Positions 1 to 8,448 are shown, counted from the first letter of the stretch. The stretch: 21,711 nt of DNA from Gallionella sp. (GCA_030690245.1 JAUYGW010000049.1:1-21711), one strand, 5' to 3'. Translations and numbers: made by a program. Notes: generated from the sequence alone by a model not told the origin.

Positions 1-119
1 GGCTGATGCGCATGACGATCATGGCCATGACAATCATCACGGCGGCAAGCCGCGCGAGACGCCGTGGGTGGTGACGCTGCCGCTGATCCTGCTGGCCATC
101 CCTTCCGTGCTGATCGGCT
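1..119 (+). repeat. exact direct repeat, copy 1 (copy 2 at 394-512)
   Basis: Bases 1-119 are identical to 394-512. The offset is 393 bp, which is 131 codons, so both copies are read in the same frame. Identity stops abruptly at 120/513. The arrangement is what a 393-bp in-frame tandem duplication of 120-512 would give, or a chimeric contig end. Base 1 corresponds to base 394, within three bases of the right edge of a dispersed repeat, which hints that an assembly broke there. Confidence 0.95.
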
Positions 120-160
120 CGCTGGCGCAGATCGGCACGCCGTTCTTCTCCGGCTTCTAA
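2..160 (+). pseudogene. nuoL: NuoL internal fragment ending at an in-frame stop
   Basis: Frame 2 reads a His/Asp-rich loop, then a membrane segment (TLPLILLAIPSVLIG), then SLAQIGTPFFSGF and a TAA stop at 158-160, followed by SKDSNIEAV. In the NuoL family the FSGF-x-SKD motif normally has an aromatic residue, usually tyrosine, at the stop position, so this is a nonsense change in otherwise intact NuoL coding sequence. Bases 1-119 are an exact copy of 394-512 in the same reading frame. They are therefore C-terminal NuoL sequence joined in front of more N-terminal NuoL sequence. The gene's true 5' part is outside the window. The stop could be a real mutation, a sequencing error or part of a chimeric contig end. 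NuoL is a proton-pumping membrane subunit of complex I. Confidence 0.7.
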
Positions 161-229
161 TCCAAGGACAGCAACATCGAGGCGGTCGCGCTGTCGCACC
201 TGCCCGGCTCCGGCTTCGCCTACTTTGCG

Positions 230-1012
230 GTGGTGGCCGGGGTGTTCGTCACCGCCTTCTATTCGTTCCGCATGTACTTCCTGGTATTCCACGGCAAGGA
301 GCGCTATGACGAAGCGCCGCATGACGAACATCATTCGGCAGATGCAGGGCATGCCGCCGACGCGCATGCACATCCTTCGACAAGCTCAGGACAGGCTGAT
401 GCGCATGACGATCATGGCCATGACAATCATCACGGCGGCAAGCCGCGCGAGACGCCGTGGGTGGTGACGCTGCCGCTGATCCTGCTGGCCATCCCTTCCG
501 TGCTGATCGGCTACATCGCCATCGAACCGATGCTGTACGGCAGCTATTTCGGCGACGCAATCTTTATCTCCGAGAACCACCATGCGATGAGCGAACTGCG
601 CAATGAGTTCCACGGCGCATTCGCGATGGCGCTGCATTCGTTGACTACCTTGCCACTGTGGCTGGCGGTCGCCGGTGTGGCGAGCGCGGCGTTTTTCTAC
701 CTGAGGCGCCCGGATATTCCCGCTGCGATCCAGAAGCGCTTCAGCTTTATCTACCACCTGCTCGACAACAAGTACTATTTCGACCGCTTCAACGACTGGT
801 TCTTCGCCGGCGGCGCGCGCGGCGCGAGCGGCTTGCTGTGGAAGTTCGGCGACGTGAAGCTGATCGACGGGTTGATGGTGAACGGTACGGCGAAACTGGT
901 CGGGATGTTCTCCGGCGTGATGCGGCGTCTCCAGTCCGGTTATATCTACCACTATGCATTTTCCATGATCATCGGCGTATTCGTGCTGCTGACCGTGCGG
1001 ACCTGGTTTTAA
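230..1012 (+). CDS. nuoL: NADH-quinone oxidoreductase subunit L, C-terminal part
   Basis: This is the C-terminal third of NuoL, an antiporter-like proton-pumping subunit of respiratory complex I in the inner membrane. The frame is open from 161, just after the stop at 158-160. The first usable start codon is GTG 230, but I see no reason to think it is a true start; the natural gene would continue upstream. Visible hallmarks are the helix VAGVFVTAFYSFRMYFLVF, a long His-rich loop, and the C-terminal stretch with YYFDRFNDWFF, LIDGLMVNGTAKLVG and GYIYHYAFSMIIG typical of NuoL ends. The loop contains a dispersed repeat (374-395) translated in frame as roughly PSTSSGQA. nuoM and nuoN follow. About 116 bp with an inverted-repeat element separates it from nuoM. 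Confidence 0.85.
   Translation: MVAGVFVTAFYSFRMYFLVFHGKERYDEAPHDEHHSADAGHAADAHAHPSTSSGQADAHDDHGHDNHHGGKPRETPWVVTLPLILLAIPSVLIGYIAIEPMLYGSYFGDAIFISENHHAMSELRNEFHGAFAMALHSLTTLPLWLAVAGVASAAFFYLRRPDIPAAIQKRFSFIYHLLDNKYYFDRFNDWFFAGGARGASGLLWKFGDVKLIDGLMVNGTAKLVGMFSGVMRRLQSGYIYHYAFSMIIGVFVLLTVRTWF
374..395 (+). repeat. short dispersed repeat inside nuoL
   Basis: The stretch containing CTTCGACAAGCTCAGGACAG is a motif that recurs as an interspersed repeat in many proteobacterial genomes (from memory, not searched). Here it lies inside nuoL and is translated in frame as about PSTSSGQA, between two His/Asp-rich blocks of a loop. The reading frame stays open across it. Confidence 0.55.
394..512 (+). 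repeat. exact direct repeat, copy 2 (copy 1 at 1-119)
   Basis: This is the in-place copy of the 119-bp direct repeat. It encodes the end of the His-rich loop and the start of the next membrane helix of NuoL. It continues naturally into GYIAIEPMLYG, so this copy is the native one. Confidence 0.95.
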
Positions 1013-1016
1013 AACC

Positions 1017-1104
1017 GGCGAGTAGGGAGTTGGGAGTAGTGAGTAGGAAGAGCGAGCGGAGGATTTGGGTTTTCCACTTTCCACTTACCACTTACTACTT
1101 CCCG
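1017..1104. repeat. imperfect inverted-repeat element between nuoL and nuoM
   Basis: A purine-rich left arm (1017-1050, built on GGGAGTAGTGAGTAGGAAG) faces a pyrimidine-rich right arm (1070-1104, ending CTTACTACTTCCCG) across a loop of about 19 bases. The arms pair only imperfectly. The style is that of a dispersed repeat rather than a terminator, since no U-tract follows. It separates two genes that are usually adjacent in one operon. Confidence 0.5.
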
Positions 1105-1128
1105 TTTCAAAAATAGAGGAATAACAGC

Positions 1129-2619
1129 ATGATTTTTGGATTACCCATCATTAGCGTTGCGATCTGGCTGCCGATTCTCTTCGGCATCCTGGTGTTGGCC
1201 ACCGGTGACGACAAGAACGCTCCGCTGGCGCGCATCCTGGCATTGGTCGGATCAGTGCTCGGTTTTCTGGTTACGATTCCGCTCTATACAGGCTTTGTGA
1301 ACGACACCTCGGAGATGCAGTTCGTCGAGCTGCATGACTGGATCGCGCGCTTCAACATCCACTACCACCTCGGCGTGGACGGCATCTCGGTGCTGTTCAT
1401 CCTGCTGACCGCTTTCTTTACGCCCCTCGTGGTGCTGGCCGGCTGGCAGGTGATCGAGAAACGCGTCGCGCAATACATGGCATCCTTCCTGATCATGTCC
1501 GGCATCATGATCGGCGTGTTCGCCGCGCTCGACTCCATCCTGTTCTACGTGTTCTGGGAAGCCATGCTGATCCCGATGTTCCTGATCATCGGCATATGGG
1601 GCGGGAAGAACCGCGTGTACGCGGCGGTCAAGTTCTTCCTCTATACCCTGCTCGGTTCGCTGCTGATGCTGGTGGCGCTGATCTACCTGTACAACCAGTC
1701 CGGCGGCAGCTTCGCGATTCTCGATTTCCACAAGGTCGAGCTCCCGATGACGGCGCAGATCCTGATCTTCGTCGCATTCTTTTTCGCCTTCGCGGTGAAA
1801 GTGCCGATGTTCCCGGTGCATACCTGGTTGCCGGATGCGCACGTCGAAGCGCCCACGGGCGGCTCGGTGGTGCTGGCGGCGATCATGCTGAAGGTCGGCG
1901 CGTACGGCTTCCTGCGCTTCTCCATGCCGATCACGCCGGATGCCAGCCATTATCTGTCCGGTGTGATGATCGCGCTGTCGCTGATCGCGGTGGTGTATAT
2001 TGGCCTGGTCGCGTTGATGCAGACGGACATGAAGAAACTGGTGGCCTATTCCTCGATTTCGCACATGGGCTTCGTCACGCTAGGTTTTTTCATCTTCAAC
2101 GCCTACGGCATGGAGGGCGCGCTGCTGCAAATGATCTCGCACGGCTTCGTGTCCGGCGCGCTGTTCCTGTGCATCGGCGTGCTGTATGACCGCATGCATT
2201 CGCGCAACATCGCCGATTACGGCGGCGTGGCCAACACCATGCCGGTATTCGCCGCATTCTTCATGCTGTTCGCGATGGCCAATGTCGGCTTGCCCGGCAC
2301 CAGCGGTTTCGTCGGCGAATTCATGGTGATCCTCGGCGCGGTGAAGGTGAATTTCTGGTACGCCTTCGCCGCCGCGACCACGCTGATTTTCGGCGCGGCC
2401 TACACGCTGTGGATGTACAAGCGCGTGATCTTCGGCGCGGTGGCGAATCACCATGTCGCCGAACTCACCGACCTGACGCTGCGCGAGAAGGTGATCTTCG
2501 CAATTCTGGCGGTTACCGTGCTTGGCATGGGGCTGTATCCCCTGCCGTTCAGCGAAATCATGCACGTGTCGGTGAATGACCTGCTGGTGCATGTGGCGCG
2601 TTCCAAACTGCCGTTGTAA
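1129..2619 (+). CDS. nuoM: NADH-quinone oxidoreductase subunit M
   Basis: NuoM is one of the three antiporter-like proton-pumping subunits of complex I in the inner membrane. The 496-residue product is close to the usual family length of about 500. Residues known to be essential in E. coli NuoM are present with a shift of ten or less: Glu144 in FWEAMLIPMF, Lys224 in FAVKVPMFPVHTWLPDAH, Lys255 in MLKVGAYGFLRF and Glu397 in GFVGEFMVI. The conserved segment TDMKKLVAYSSISHMGF is also there. The ATG at 1129 has a GAGGA ribosome binding site eight bases upstream. It sits between nuoL and nuoN as in other nuo operons, and nothing in the gene looks damaged. Confidence 0.97.
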   Translation: MIFGLPIISVAIWLPILFGILVLATGDDKNAPLARILALVGSVLGFLVTIPLYTGFVNDTSEMQFVELHDWIARFNIHYHLGVDGISVLFILLTAFFTPLVVLAGWQVIEKRVAQYMASFLIMSGIMIGVFAALDSILFYVFWEAMLIPMFLIIGIWGGKNRVYAAVKFFLYTLLGSLLMLVALIYLYNQSGGSFAILDFHKVELPMTAQILIFVAFFFAFAVKVPMFPVHTWLPDAHVEAPTGGSVVLAAIMLKVGAYGFLRFSMPITPDASHYLSGVMIALSLIAVVYIGLVALMQTDMKKLVAYSSISHMGFVTLGFFIFNAYGMEGALLQMISHGFVSGALFLCIGVLYDRMHSRNIADYGGVANTMPVFAAFFMLFAMANVGLPGTSGFVGEFMVILGAVKVNFWYAFAAATTLIFGAAYTLWMYKRVIFGAVANHHVAELTDLTLREKVIFAILAVTVLGMGLYPLPFSEIMHVSVNDLLVHVARSKLPL

Positions 2620-2685
2620 GCCGTAGGGGTCATTCATGAATTGCCCAGCCAGCCCCGTATTTTTGCAGCAGATTTTGGGGTGTAT

Positions 2686-4137
2686 ATGGATTTGATGACT
2701 AATTTGATGCCAGCCGGCGCAGAAATTTTTATGCTGGTCATGGCGTGTGTGATCCTGATTGCGGATTTGCTGATCAAGCAAAGCGGCAGGCTGGTCACCT
2801 ACCTGCTGGTGCAGCTCACCCTGCTGGGCTGTGCGCTGATTACCGTCGGCACGCACGAGAACGGCGTGGTCTATGCCTTCCACGGCATGTTCGTGGACGA
2901 TCTGATGTCCGACGTGCTGAAGCTGCTGACCTATCTGGCGGTATCGATGATGCTGATATATTCGCGCCAGTATCTCACCGTGCGCGGCCTGTTCAGCGGA
3001 GAATTCATGGTGCTGGCCATGTTCGCCACGCTCGGCATGATGGTGATGATCTCCGCCAACCATTTCCTCACCCTGTACCTCGGCCTGGAAGTGCTCTCGC
3101 TGAGCCTGTATGCGATGGTCGCGTTGCAGCGTGATTCCGCCGTCGCCACCGAAGCCGCGATGAAATACTTTATTCTCGGCGCGCTGGCTTCCGGCCTGTT
3201 GCTGTACGGCATGTCCATGCTGTACGGCGCGACCGGCTCGCTGGAGCTGGGCGCAGTATCAAGCGCAATCAAGTCGGGTGCAGCGGACAAGGATCTGCTG
3301 GTGTTCGGCCTGGTGTTCGTGGTCTCCGGCCTGGCTTTCAAGCTCGGCGCAGTGCCGTTCCACATGTGGGTGCCGGACGTGTATCACGGCGCGCCCACCG
3401 CGATGACCATGCTGATCGGCTCGGCGCCCAAACTCGCCGCCTTTGCCTTCGTTGCGCGCATCCTGGTCGAAGGGCTGCAACCGCTGGTGCAGCACTGGTC
3501 GGGCATGTTGATCATCCTTGCCATCGGCTCGATGGCGCTCGGCAACATTACCGCGATCGCGCAGACCAACCTCAAGCGCATGTTTGCCTACTCCACCATC
3601 GCGCATATGGGCTTCATGCTGCTCGGCCTGCTCAGCGGTGACATCGAAGGCTACGGCGCCGCAATGTTCTACACGGTGATTTATGTGCTGATGTCGCTCG
3701 GTGCGTTCGGCATAATCATGTTGCTGTCGCGTGAAGGCTTCGAGGCCGACACCCTCAACGATTTCAAGGGCCTCAACCAGCGCAGCCCGTGGCTCGCCTT
3801 CATGATGCTGCTGCTGATGTTTTCCATGGCTGGCGTGCCCCCTACCGTCGGTTTTTATGCAAAATTCTCGGTGCTGAATGCCGTGGTGCAGGCGGGGCAC
3901 ATCTGGTTGGCCGTCATCGCGGTATTGTTCTCGCTGATCGGTGCGTTCTACTACCTGCGCATCGTCAAACTGATGTATTTTGACGCGCCGGAAAGCCACG
4001 CGCCGATTGAAGTCAACTCGGATTCCGCGTTTCTGTTGAGTGTGAACAGCCTGGGCGTGCTGTTGCTCGGCCTGTTGCCCGGCACGCTGATGTCGGTTTG
4101 TGCCGTGTCGGTGCAGCAATCGTTGTTGCTGCATTAA
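2686..4137 (+). CDS. nuoN: NADH-quinone oxidoreductase subunit N
   Basis: NuoN is the third antiporter-like membrane subunit of complex I and the last gene of the operon. I chose ATG 2686, preceded by GGGGTG at 2676-2681. This gives 483 residues, matching the family. TTG 2641 would add 15 residues that look non-native, and ATG 2695 is a second alternative. Key proton-path residues are visible: Glu135 in [11 protein letters not shown], Lys219 in [15 protein letters not shown], Lys249 in GSAPKLAAF and Lys393 in [10 protein letters not shown], close to the E. coli positions 133, 217, 247 and 395. The family signature [18 protein letters not shown] is present. A strong terminator follows 24 bp after the stop codon. 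Confidence 0.96.
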   Translation: MDLMTNLMPAGAEIFMLVMACVILIADLLIKQSGRLVTYLLVQLTLLGCALITVGTHENGVVYAFHGMFVDDLMSDVLKLLTYLAVSMMLIYSRQYLTVRGLFSGEFMVLAMFATLGMMVMISANHFLTLYLGLEVLSLSLYAMVALQRDSAVATEAAMKYFILGALASGLLLYGMSMLYGATGSLELGAVSSAIKSGAADKDLLVFGLVFVVSGLAFKLGAVPFHMWVPDVYHGAPTAMTMLIGSAPKLAAFAFVARILVEGLQPLVQHWSGMLIILAIGSMALGNITAIAQTNLKRMFAYSTIAHMGFMLLGLLSGDIEGYGAAMFYTVIYVLMSLGAFGIIMLLSREGFEADTLNDFKGLNQRSPWLAFMMLLLMFSMAGVPPTVGFYAKFSVLNAVVQAGHIWLAVIAVLFSLIGAFYYLRIVKLMYFDAPESHAPIEVNSDSAFLLSVNSLGVLLLGLLPGTLMSVCAVSVQQSLLLH

Positions 4138-4161
4138 ACCAGCCCGTGATCATGGACACCC

Positions 4162-4190
4162 AAAAACTCCCGCCTTGTGCGGGAGTTTTT
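4162..4190 (+). terminator. intrinsic terminator of the nuo operon
   Basis: A perfect 12-bp stem (4162-4173 with 4179-4190, core CTCCCGC/GCGGGAG) has a five-base loop CTTGT and ends in a run of five T. It lies 24 bp after nuoN. The A-run on the left means it could also work in reverse, but no minus-strand gene ends here. Confidence 0.93.
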
Positions 4191-4249
4191 GTCTGTGTTC
4201 CTGAATTACGTGGCAAAATGTAACCGTTTGAAAACCGCGAGGTGTCGAG

Positions 4250-4666
4250 ATGGAAGCCTATTGGATCTGGTGGTTGGTGGCGCTGGCGCTGGTGATCGCC
4301 GAAATGGCCAGCGGCACGTTTTACCTGATCGCTGTTGCATTCGGGCTGGCGGTTGCAGGCATCGCAGCGTATATGGGGGTGAGTTGGAGCGGGCAGGCCG
4401 TCGTTGCGGCAGTGCTGTGTTCGGCGAGCGTGGCCGGTATCTATCGCTGGAATAAACAGCACGCCCGCCCGCATGAAAACGTCAACTTTGCCAATGATAT
4501 CGGCCAGAGCGTGCACGTCGTAAGCTGGTCGGATGAACGCCATGCCCGTGTCAGCTATCGCGGCGCAGAATGGGATGCCGAGCTGGCGGGTAAAGCCGCG
4601 ACGGACGCACCCCGGCAGGCATGGCGCATCAAGGAAATCGTCGGGACTCGTTTGATCATCGAGTAG
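4250..4666 (+). CDS. NfeD-like short membrane protein
   Basis: This is a 138-residue protein of the short NfeD class. The N-terminal 70 residues hold two or three hydrophobic helices (WIWWLVALALVIAEMASG, FYLIAVAFGLAVAGIAAYMG, AVVAAVLCSASVAGIY). The C-terminal half, from about residue 80, resembles the small beta-barrel (OB-fold) domain of NfeD, with IGQSVHVVSW and a final WRIKEIVGTRLIIE. It lacks the serine-protease domain of long NfeD proteins. ATG 4250 has GAGG at 4239-4242. It lies 25 bp upstream of an SPFH/slipin gene; this pairing is the standard NfeD-stomatin operon, where NfeD is thought to act with its SPFH partner in membrane organisation or quality control. Confidence 0.9.
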   Translation: MEAYWIWWLVALALVIAEMASGTFYLIAVAFGLAVAGIAAYMGVSWSGQAVVAAVLCSASVAGIYRWNKQHARPHENVNFANDIGQSVHVVSWSDERHARVSYRGAEWDAELAGKAATDAPRQAWRIKEIVGTRLIIE

Positions 4667-4691
4667 CTTAGTCACTGAGCGGAGGAAAAAT

Positions 4692-5597
4692 ATGGATATG
4701 TTCGTCATCGGATTAGGAATTTTTGCGGTCATTCTGGCCTTTCAGTCGATCAAGATCGTGCCGCAGCAAAACGCGTGGGTGATCGAGCGGTTCGGCAAAT
4801 ACAACAGGACGCTGGAACCCGGCCTGAGCATCGTCATTCCGTTCATGGATCGCGTTGCCTACCGCCACCGCCTGACCGAGTTTCCCATCGACATTGCACC
4901 GCAGGTCTGCATCACGCGCGACAACACCCAAGTGCAAGTGGACGGCGTACTGTATTACCAGATCACCGATGCCGCGCGCGCCAGCTATGGCACGTCGAAT
5001 TACCTCGCCGCCATCACCATGCTCGCGCAGACTGCGCTGCGCTCGGAATGCGGCAAGCGCGATCTCGACAAATTACTGGAAGACCGCGATGCGATCAACC
5101 GCACGGTGGTATTCGCACTCGATGAAGCCAGCCCGAACTGGGGAGTAAAGGTGCTGCGCTATGAAATCAAAGACATCACCCCGCCCGCACAAGTGCTCGC
5201 CTCGATGCAGAAACAGATCACCGCCGAGCGCGAAAAGCGCGCGCTGATTGCACAATCGGAAGGCAAGAAACAGGAAGAAATCAACCTCGCCGAAGGCAAG
5301 ATGACCGCTTCGATTCGCGAGTCGGAAGGCACCCGGCAAGCCGCCATCAACAATGCCCAGGGCGAGGCTGAAGCCTTGCTGCTGGTCGCCAACGCCACCG
5401 CCGAATCGATAAAAGTGGTCGCCGGCGCGATTCAAAGCGAAGGCGGCTTGGTCGCCGTCAATCTCAAAGTAGCCGAAAGATTCGTCGATGCCTTCGGCAA
5501 CATCGCGAAGCAGGGCAACACGATGATTCTGCCCGGTAACGCCGCCGACATCGCCGGCCTGGTCGCCACCGCGATGCAGGTGGTAAAGAAGAGCTGA
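4692..5597 (+). CDS. SPFH/band-7 (paraslipin, QmcA-like) membrane protein
   Basis: This 301-residue protein has one N-terminal membrane helix (FVIGLGIFAVILAFQSI) followed directly by the SPFH domain (IVPQQNAWVIERFGKYNRTL, RHRLTEFPIDIAPQ, ITRDNTQVQVDGVLYYQI). After it come an Ala/Glu-rich coiled coil at about residues 170-235 and a C-terminal tail with NTMILPGNAADIAGL. This is the layout of the QmcA/YbbK paraslipin branch, which forms large ring-like assemblies on the membrane. A GGAGG site at 4681-4685 precedes ATG 4692. The NfeD-like gene just upstream is its usual partner. The exact cellular role of this family is poorly defined. Confidence 0.93.
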   Translation: MDMFVIGLGIFAVILAFQSIKIVPQQNAWVIERFGKYNRTLEPGLSIVIPFMDRVAYRHRLTEFPIDIAPQVCITRDNTQVQVDGVLYYQITDAARASYGTSNYLAAITMLAQTALRSECGKRDLDKLLEDRDAINRTVVFALDEASPNWGVKVLRYEIKDITPPAQVLASMQKQITAEREKRALIAQSEGKKQEEINLAEGKMTASIRESEGTRQAAINNAQGEAEALLLVANATAESIKVVAGAIQSEGGLVAVNLKVAERFVDAFGNIAKQGNTMILPGNAADIAGLVATAMQVVKKS

Positions 5598-5635
5598 TAT
5601 TTTATGATGTTCGTTTATAAGATCAAGGATGCGAA

Positions 5636-7585
5636 ATGATTTCGACTGATTTGCCAGGTGACGATATTCAGCAAGAAGAGTTGATGTTTCCCGGTTTTGT
5701 CTTCACCCGGCCGGAGGGGATTATTATTGACCTGCGCGCGTTGATGCTGGTGGAAGGCGGCTTTGAGCTTTTCGTTGACCGCTTGTTTGCCGGAGGGATG
5801 CGGTTTTCCGGCTTGGACTATGCCGCTTTCCTCAAGCTGATTTATGACGCCGACTGGCTGGAGGCGATGCAGGGCAAATACACCGAGGCGAAGATCGCCA
5901 CGAAAATTACCCGGTTTTCGCCGCAGCGCCAGGCGCTTTACCGCGCAGTGAAGCTGCTTGAGGGCGGGAATCGAGCCGAATATGTTTTTGAGCCAGTCAG
6001 CCTTGAGGAGGCTTATGAAGAACCGGTTTATGGCGATCCGGGCGAAGACGGCATTCGACCGGTTACCGGATATCTGAGCAAAACCAGGCAGGTGCCGACA
6101 AGGCTGGATTTTGATGAGTTTGTCGCCGACATGTGGCTGAAGGAGGTGAAATTCGGAATCGACGCGGACGTCGTGCGCCAGGCCATCGCAAGCGGCGCGT
6201 CTGCGCGCGTAACGATCGCCCGGCATCTTGAGCCCACGGCGGGGCGCGACGCGGAAATTCTGGAGATATGCCCCGATTTGCGCCGCGATAATTCCCCGAA
6301 AATTTTGCGGGATGGCAAGGCGGATTTGAAGATGTTCAAGAATCGTTTTCCGCAAATCGCCAAAGGGAAACGCCTGCTCAAGAAAGTCCCGAGAGTGCTG
6401 GGCAAACCGGGGTACAAGGTGGCGGGTGATGTCATTGAGCCCAAAATACCGAAAGATGTGGACTTGCATGCGCTGGCGGCGGCGGGGACAACTGTGGAGC
6501 ATGCGGCCGATGGCGAATATATCGTGGCCGCGCTGGACGGTTTTATCATACACGACGCGCAATCGAACAGTATTTCGGTCACCGAAAAAATTGAAACCTC
6601 AGGGGGTATCAGCGCGAAGACGACCGGCGACCTGGTGCTGGGTGTAGACGAATTCATCGAGCATGGTGAGGTGCAGGAAGGCCGCGGGGTGAAGGGCAAG
6701 CACATGACCTTTCTCTCCGATGTGTTCGGCAACGTGATTTCGCAAGACGGCAATATCCGCATTGAGGGGAATTTGTCCGGCGGCCGCGCGGAATCGCATG
6801 GCGGGAATATCACCCTGTGTGCGCATGTTTCACGCGCCATGGTTCGCGCCCGCGAAGGGGAGGTGACGGTTCATTATTGCGAGCACAGCACGATCGTCGG
6901 CAGGGTTGTCCGCGTCGAGCATGCGGTAAATTGTGAGATTGTCGCCGATGAAGTGCACGCCGATGTTGTCGAGGGGTGCATGATTGCGGCCGAGAAGATC
7001 AAAATCACCTCCGCCGATGAGCGCAGGGGCAGGGAGACGCTGGTGACAGTGCTGATCCCCGACTTGTCGGTGTTCGATCAGAGCATCGCAGCATTGCAAA
7101 AGAAGATCGCCGAGGCGCAGGCAAGCAGCAAAGCCAAGGTGCTGGAAGCCGAGGCGCTGAAATCGGACCAGGAGTTCACGAAATATCTGGGGTTGCATGA
7201 AAGGATCAAAAGCGGCGCAATCAAGCTGACGGCAGAGCAGGCCGGCAACTGGCGGAAACTGGTGGAAAAAAACGCCAAGGCGGCCAATCAGCTGGCGAAG
7301 CTCAACGCGGAAATCAGCGCGCTTGACCTTGCCGCCAAGGGATTCGGGGATGAACTGGCTTGTGCGATGCGCGACCGCGATGCAATGGGGGGCGACATCT
7401 CCTGCGTCATCGATAAAGTTATCGGTCAAACCACCGTGCAGACAATGAAATCCACTAACGGTGCGGATATGATTATCAACATGCCGGGTAGCGACATCAA
7501 GGGTACCTTGCAGAAAGTGGATAGCCAGAAGGCGCGGATTTTTTCGGATGATTCGGGCCCGGTCGACTGGAAATTCAAGCAATGA
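5636..7585 (+). CDS. DUF342 / FapA-like protein
   Basis: This 649-residue protein has no signal peptide or membrane helix. From about residue 250 it shows the DUF342 (flagellar assembly protein A, FapA) pattern: VLGKPGYKVAGDVIEPK, then a glycine-rich repeat region of parallel beta-helix type (DGNIRIEGNLSGG, HGGNITLCAHVSRAMVRA, VGRVVRVEHAVNCEIVADEV, VEGCMIAAEKIKI). A coiled-coil stretch follows at about 475-565 and a small C-terminal domain after that. The first 250 residues match no family I recognise. ATG 5636 has AAGGA at 5625-5629. It starts 38 bp after the SPFH gene and may be cotranscribed. Its codon use is less GC-biased than that of its neighbours. DUF342 proteins are linked to polar localisation and cell-surface or flagellar regulation in some bacteria; the role here is unknown. 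Confidence 0.85.
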   Translation: MISTDLPGDDIQQEELMFPGFVFTRPEGIIIDLRALMLVEGGFELFVDRLFAGGMRFSGLDYAAFLKLIYDADWLEAMQGKYTEAKIATKITRFSPQRQALYRAVKLLEGGNRAEYVFEPVSLEEAYEEPVYGDPGEDGIRPVTGYLSKTRQVPTRLDFDEFVADMWLKEVKFGIDADVVRQAIASGASARVTIARHLEPTAGRDAEILEICPDLRRDNSPKILRDGKADLKMFKNRFPQIAKGKRLLKKVPRVLGKPGYKVAGDVIEPKIPKDVDLHALAAAGTTVEHAADGEYIVAALDGFIIHDAQSNSISVTEKIETSGGISAKTTGDLVLGVDEFIEHGEVQEGRGVKGKHMTFLSDVFGNVISQDGNIRIEGNLSGGRAESHGGNITLCAHVSRAMVRAREGEVTVHYCEHSTIVGRVVRVEHAVNCEIVADEVHADVVEGCMIAAEKIKITSADERRGRETLVTVLIPDLSVFDQSIAALQKKIAEAQASSKAKVLEAEALKSDQEFTKYLGLHERIKSGAIKLTAEQAGNWRKLVEKNAKAANQLAKLNAEISALDLAAKGFGDELACAMRDRDAMGGDISCVIDKVIGQTTVQTMKSTNGADMIINMPGSDIKGTLQKVDSQKARIFSDDSGPVDWKFKQ

Positions 7586-7654
7586 TCCCGCGATTCCTTG
7601 CTGAAAACGGCGATTATCGAGCTTTACATAATTCATGACGATTCCGTGCTTTAC

Positions 7655-7681
7655 CGTAGGGCGGGCGTAGCCCGACCTACG
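7655..7681. repeat. short palindromic repeat unit
   Basis: Two 12-base arms, CGTAGGGCGGGC (7655-7666) and GCCCGACCTACG (7670-7681), pair with one mismatch across the loop GTA. It has the look of a dispersed GTAGG...CCTAC palindrome common in environmental proteobacteria. No T-run follows, but as a strong stem-loop 69 bp after the DUF342 gene it could protect or end that transcript. Confidence 0.75.
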
Positions 7682-7720
7682 AGGTACGGAGATCATGTCT
7701 TCAATTATGTAATTCTCAAT

Positions 7721-7852
7721 AGCCACGGATTGCCACAGATTGCCACAGACAAAACAATGTGTTTCCGGAAATCCATAATTCACGGGGAAGGTGTGCCGGG
7801 TGAGAAAAGCAACTCATGGGTGATCCGTGTACATCAGTGTTAATCCGTGGCT
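7721..7852. repeat. dispersed inverted repeat, copy A (divergent)
   Basis: The element begins AGCCACGGATTGCCACAGAT and ends ATCCGTGGCT, with inner ATCCGTGTACATCAGTG. The ends are inverted copies of each other. It is a diverged relative of copies B (8523-8685) and C (10140-10303). It occupies most of the 300-bp gap between the DUF342 and NUDIX genes; no gene is visible there. Confidence 0.75.
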
Positions 7853-7884
7853 GAACTACTTTTCATATTGAGCAGGGAATTGCC

Positions 7885-8427
7885 GTGGATTTGAAAGAAA
7901 CCCGCCTGGATACGGCCCTGATGTACGACGGCAGTTTCATCAAGGTGCGCAAGGATCATGCGCGCCTGCCGGACGGCCAGGTGCACACCCGCGAATACAT
8001 CGTCCATCCCGGTGCGGTCGCGGTGCTGGCGTTGCTGGATAACGGCAAGCTGGTGATGGAGCGCCAGTACCGCTACGCGCCGCAGCGCGAGTTCATCGAA
8101 ATCCCGGCAGGCAAGATCGACCCCAGCGAGGATATCCTGCGCACGGCACAGCGCGAACTGCTGGAAGAAACCGGTTATGTTGCCTCTGAGTGGACGCATC
8201 TTGCTACCACCTGGCCGTGCATCGGCTATGCCGACGAACACATCGAGTATTTTCTGGCGCGCGGCCTCGCCCACCAGGGCCGCCAACTCGACGACGGCGA
8301 ATTCCTCGAGGTGTTCGAGCTGTCCCTGCCGGAGGCGATAGAGTGGATCAGGCAAGGGAAAATCAACGACAGCAAAACCATCGTCGGCCTGTTCTGGCTG
8401 GAGAAGCATCTTGACGGCTGGCGCTAA
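7885..8427 (+). CDS. NUDIX hydrolase, ADP-ribose pyrophosphatase type
   Basis: This 180-residue soluble protein has a complete NUDIX box at residues 76-98 (Gly76, Glu82, Arg90-Glu91-Leu92, Glu94-Glu95, Gly97) that binds the metal ion and carries the catalytic glutamates. The preceding strand GAVAVLALLDNGKLVMERQYR and the segment EFIEIPAGK are typical of the ADP-ribose/sugar-nucleotide pyrophosphatase (NudF-like) group, which cleaves ADP-ribose to AMP and ribose 5-phosphate. Substrate choice cannot be proved from sequence. The start is GTG 7885, with AGGGA at 7874-7878. It is flanked on both sides by dispersed repeats, so it is probably a single transcription unit. Length is normal for the family. 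Confidence 0.92.
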   Translation: MDLKETRLDTALMYDGSFIKVRKDHARLPDGQVHTREYIVHPGAVAVLALLDNGKLVMERQYRYAPQREFIEIPAGKIDPSEDILRTAQRELLEETGYVASEWTHLATTWPCIGYADEHIEYFLARGLAHQGRQLDDGEFLEVFELSLPEAIEWIRQGKINDSKTIVGLFWLEKHLDGWR

Positions 8428-8448
8428 CACTCAAGCCATAAAATGGCA

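Noticed and set aside
2080..3063. 327-codon minus-strand frame across nuoM/nuoN
   Set aside because: The product is His/Gln-rich low-complexity, typical of the reverse of hydrophobic membrane genes.
7670..7690. the palindrome after the DUF342 gene as a rho-independent terminator
   Set aside because: The stem is good but no T-run follows on either strand, and it resembles a dispersed repeat unit.
7598..7843. 81-codon frame between the DUF342 and NUDIX genes
   Set aside because: It runs through the palindrome at 7655-7681 and repeat copy A; no family resemblance and poor start context.
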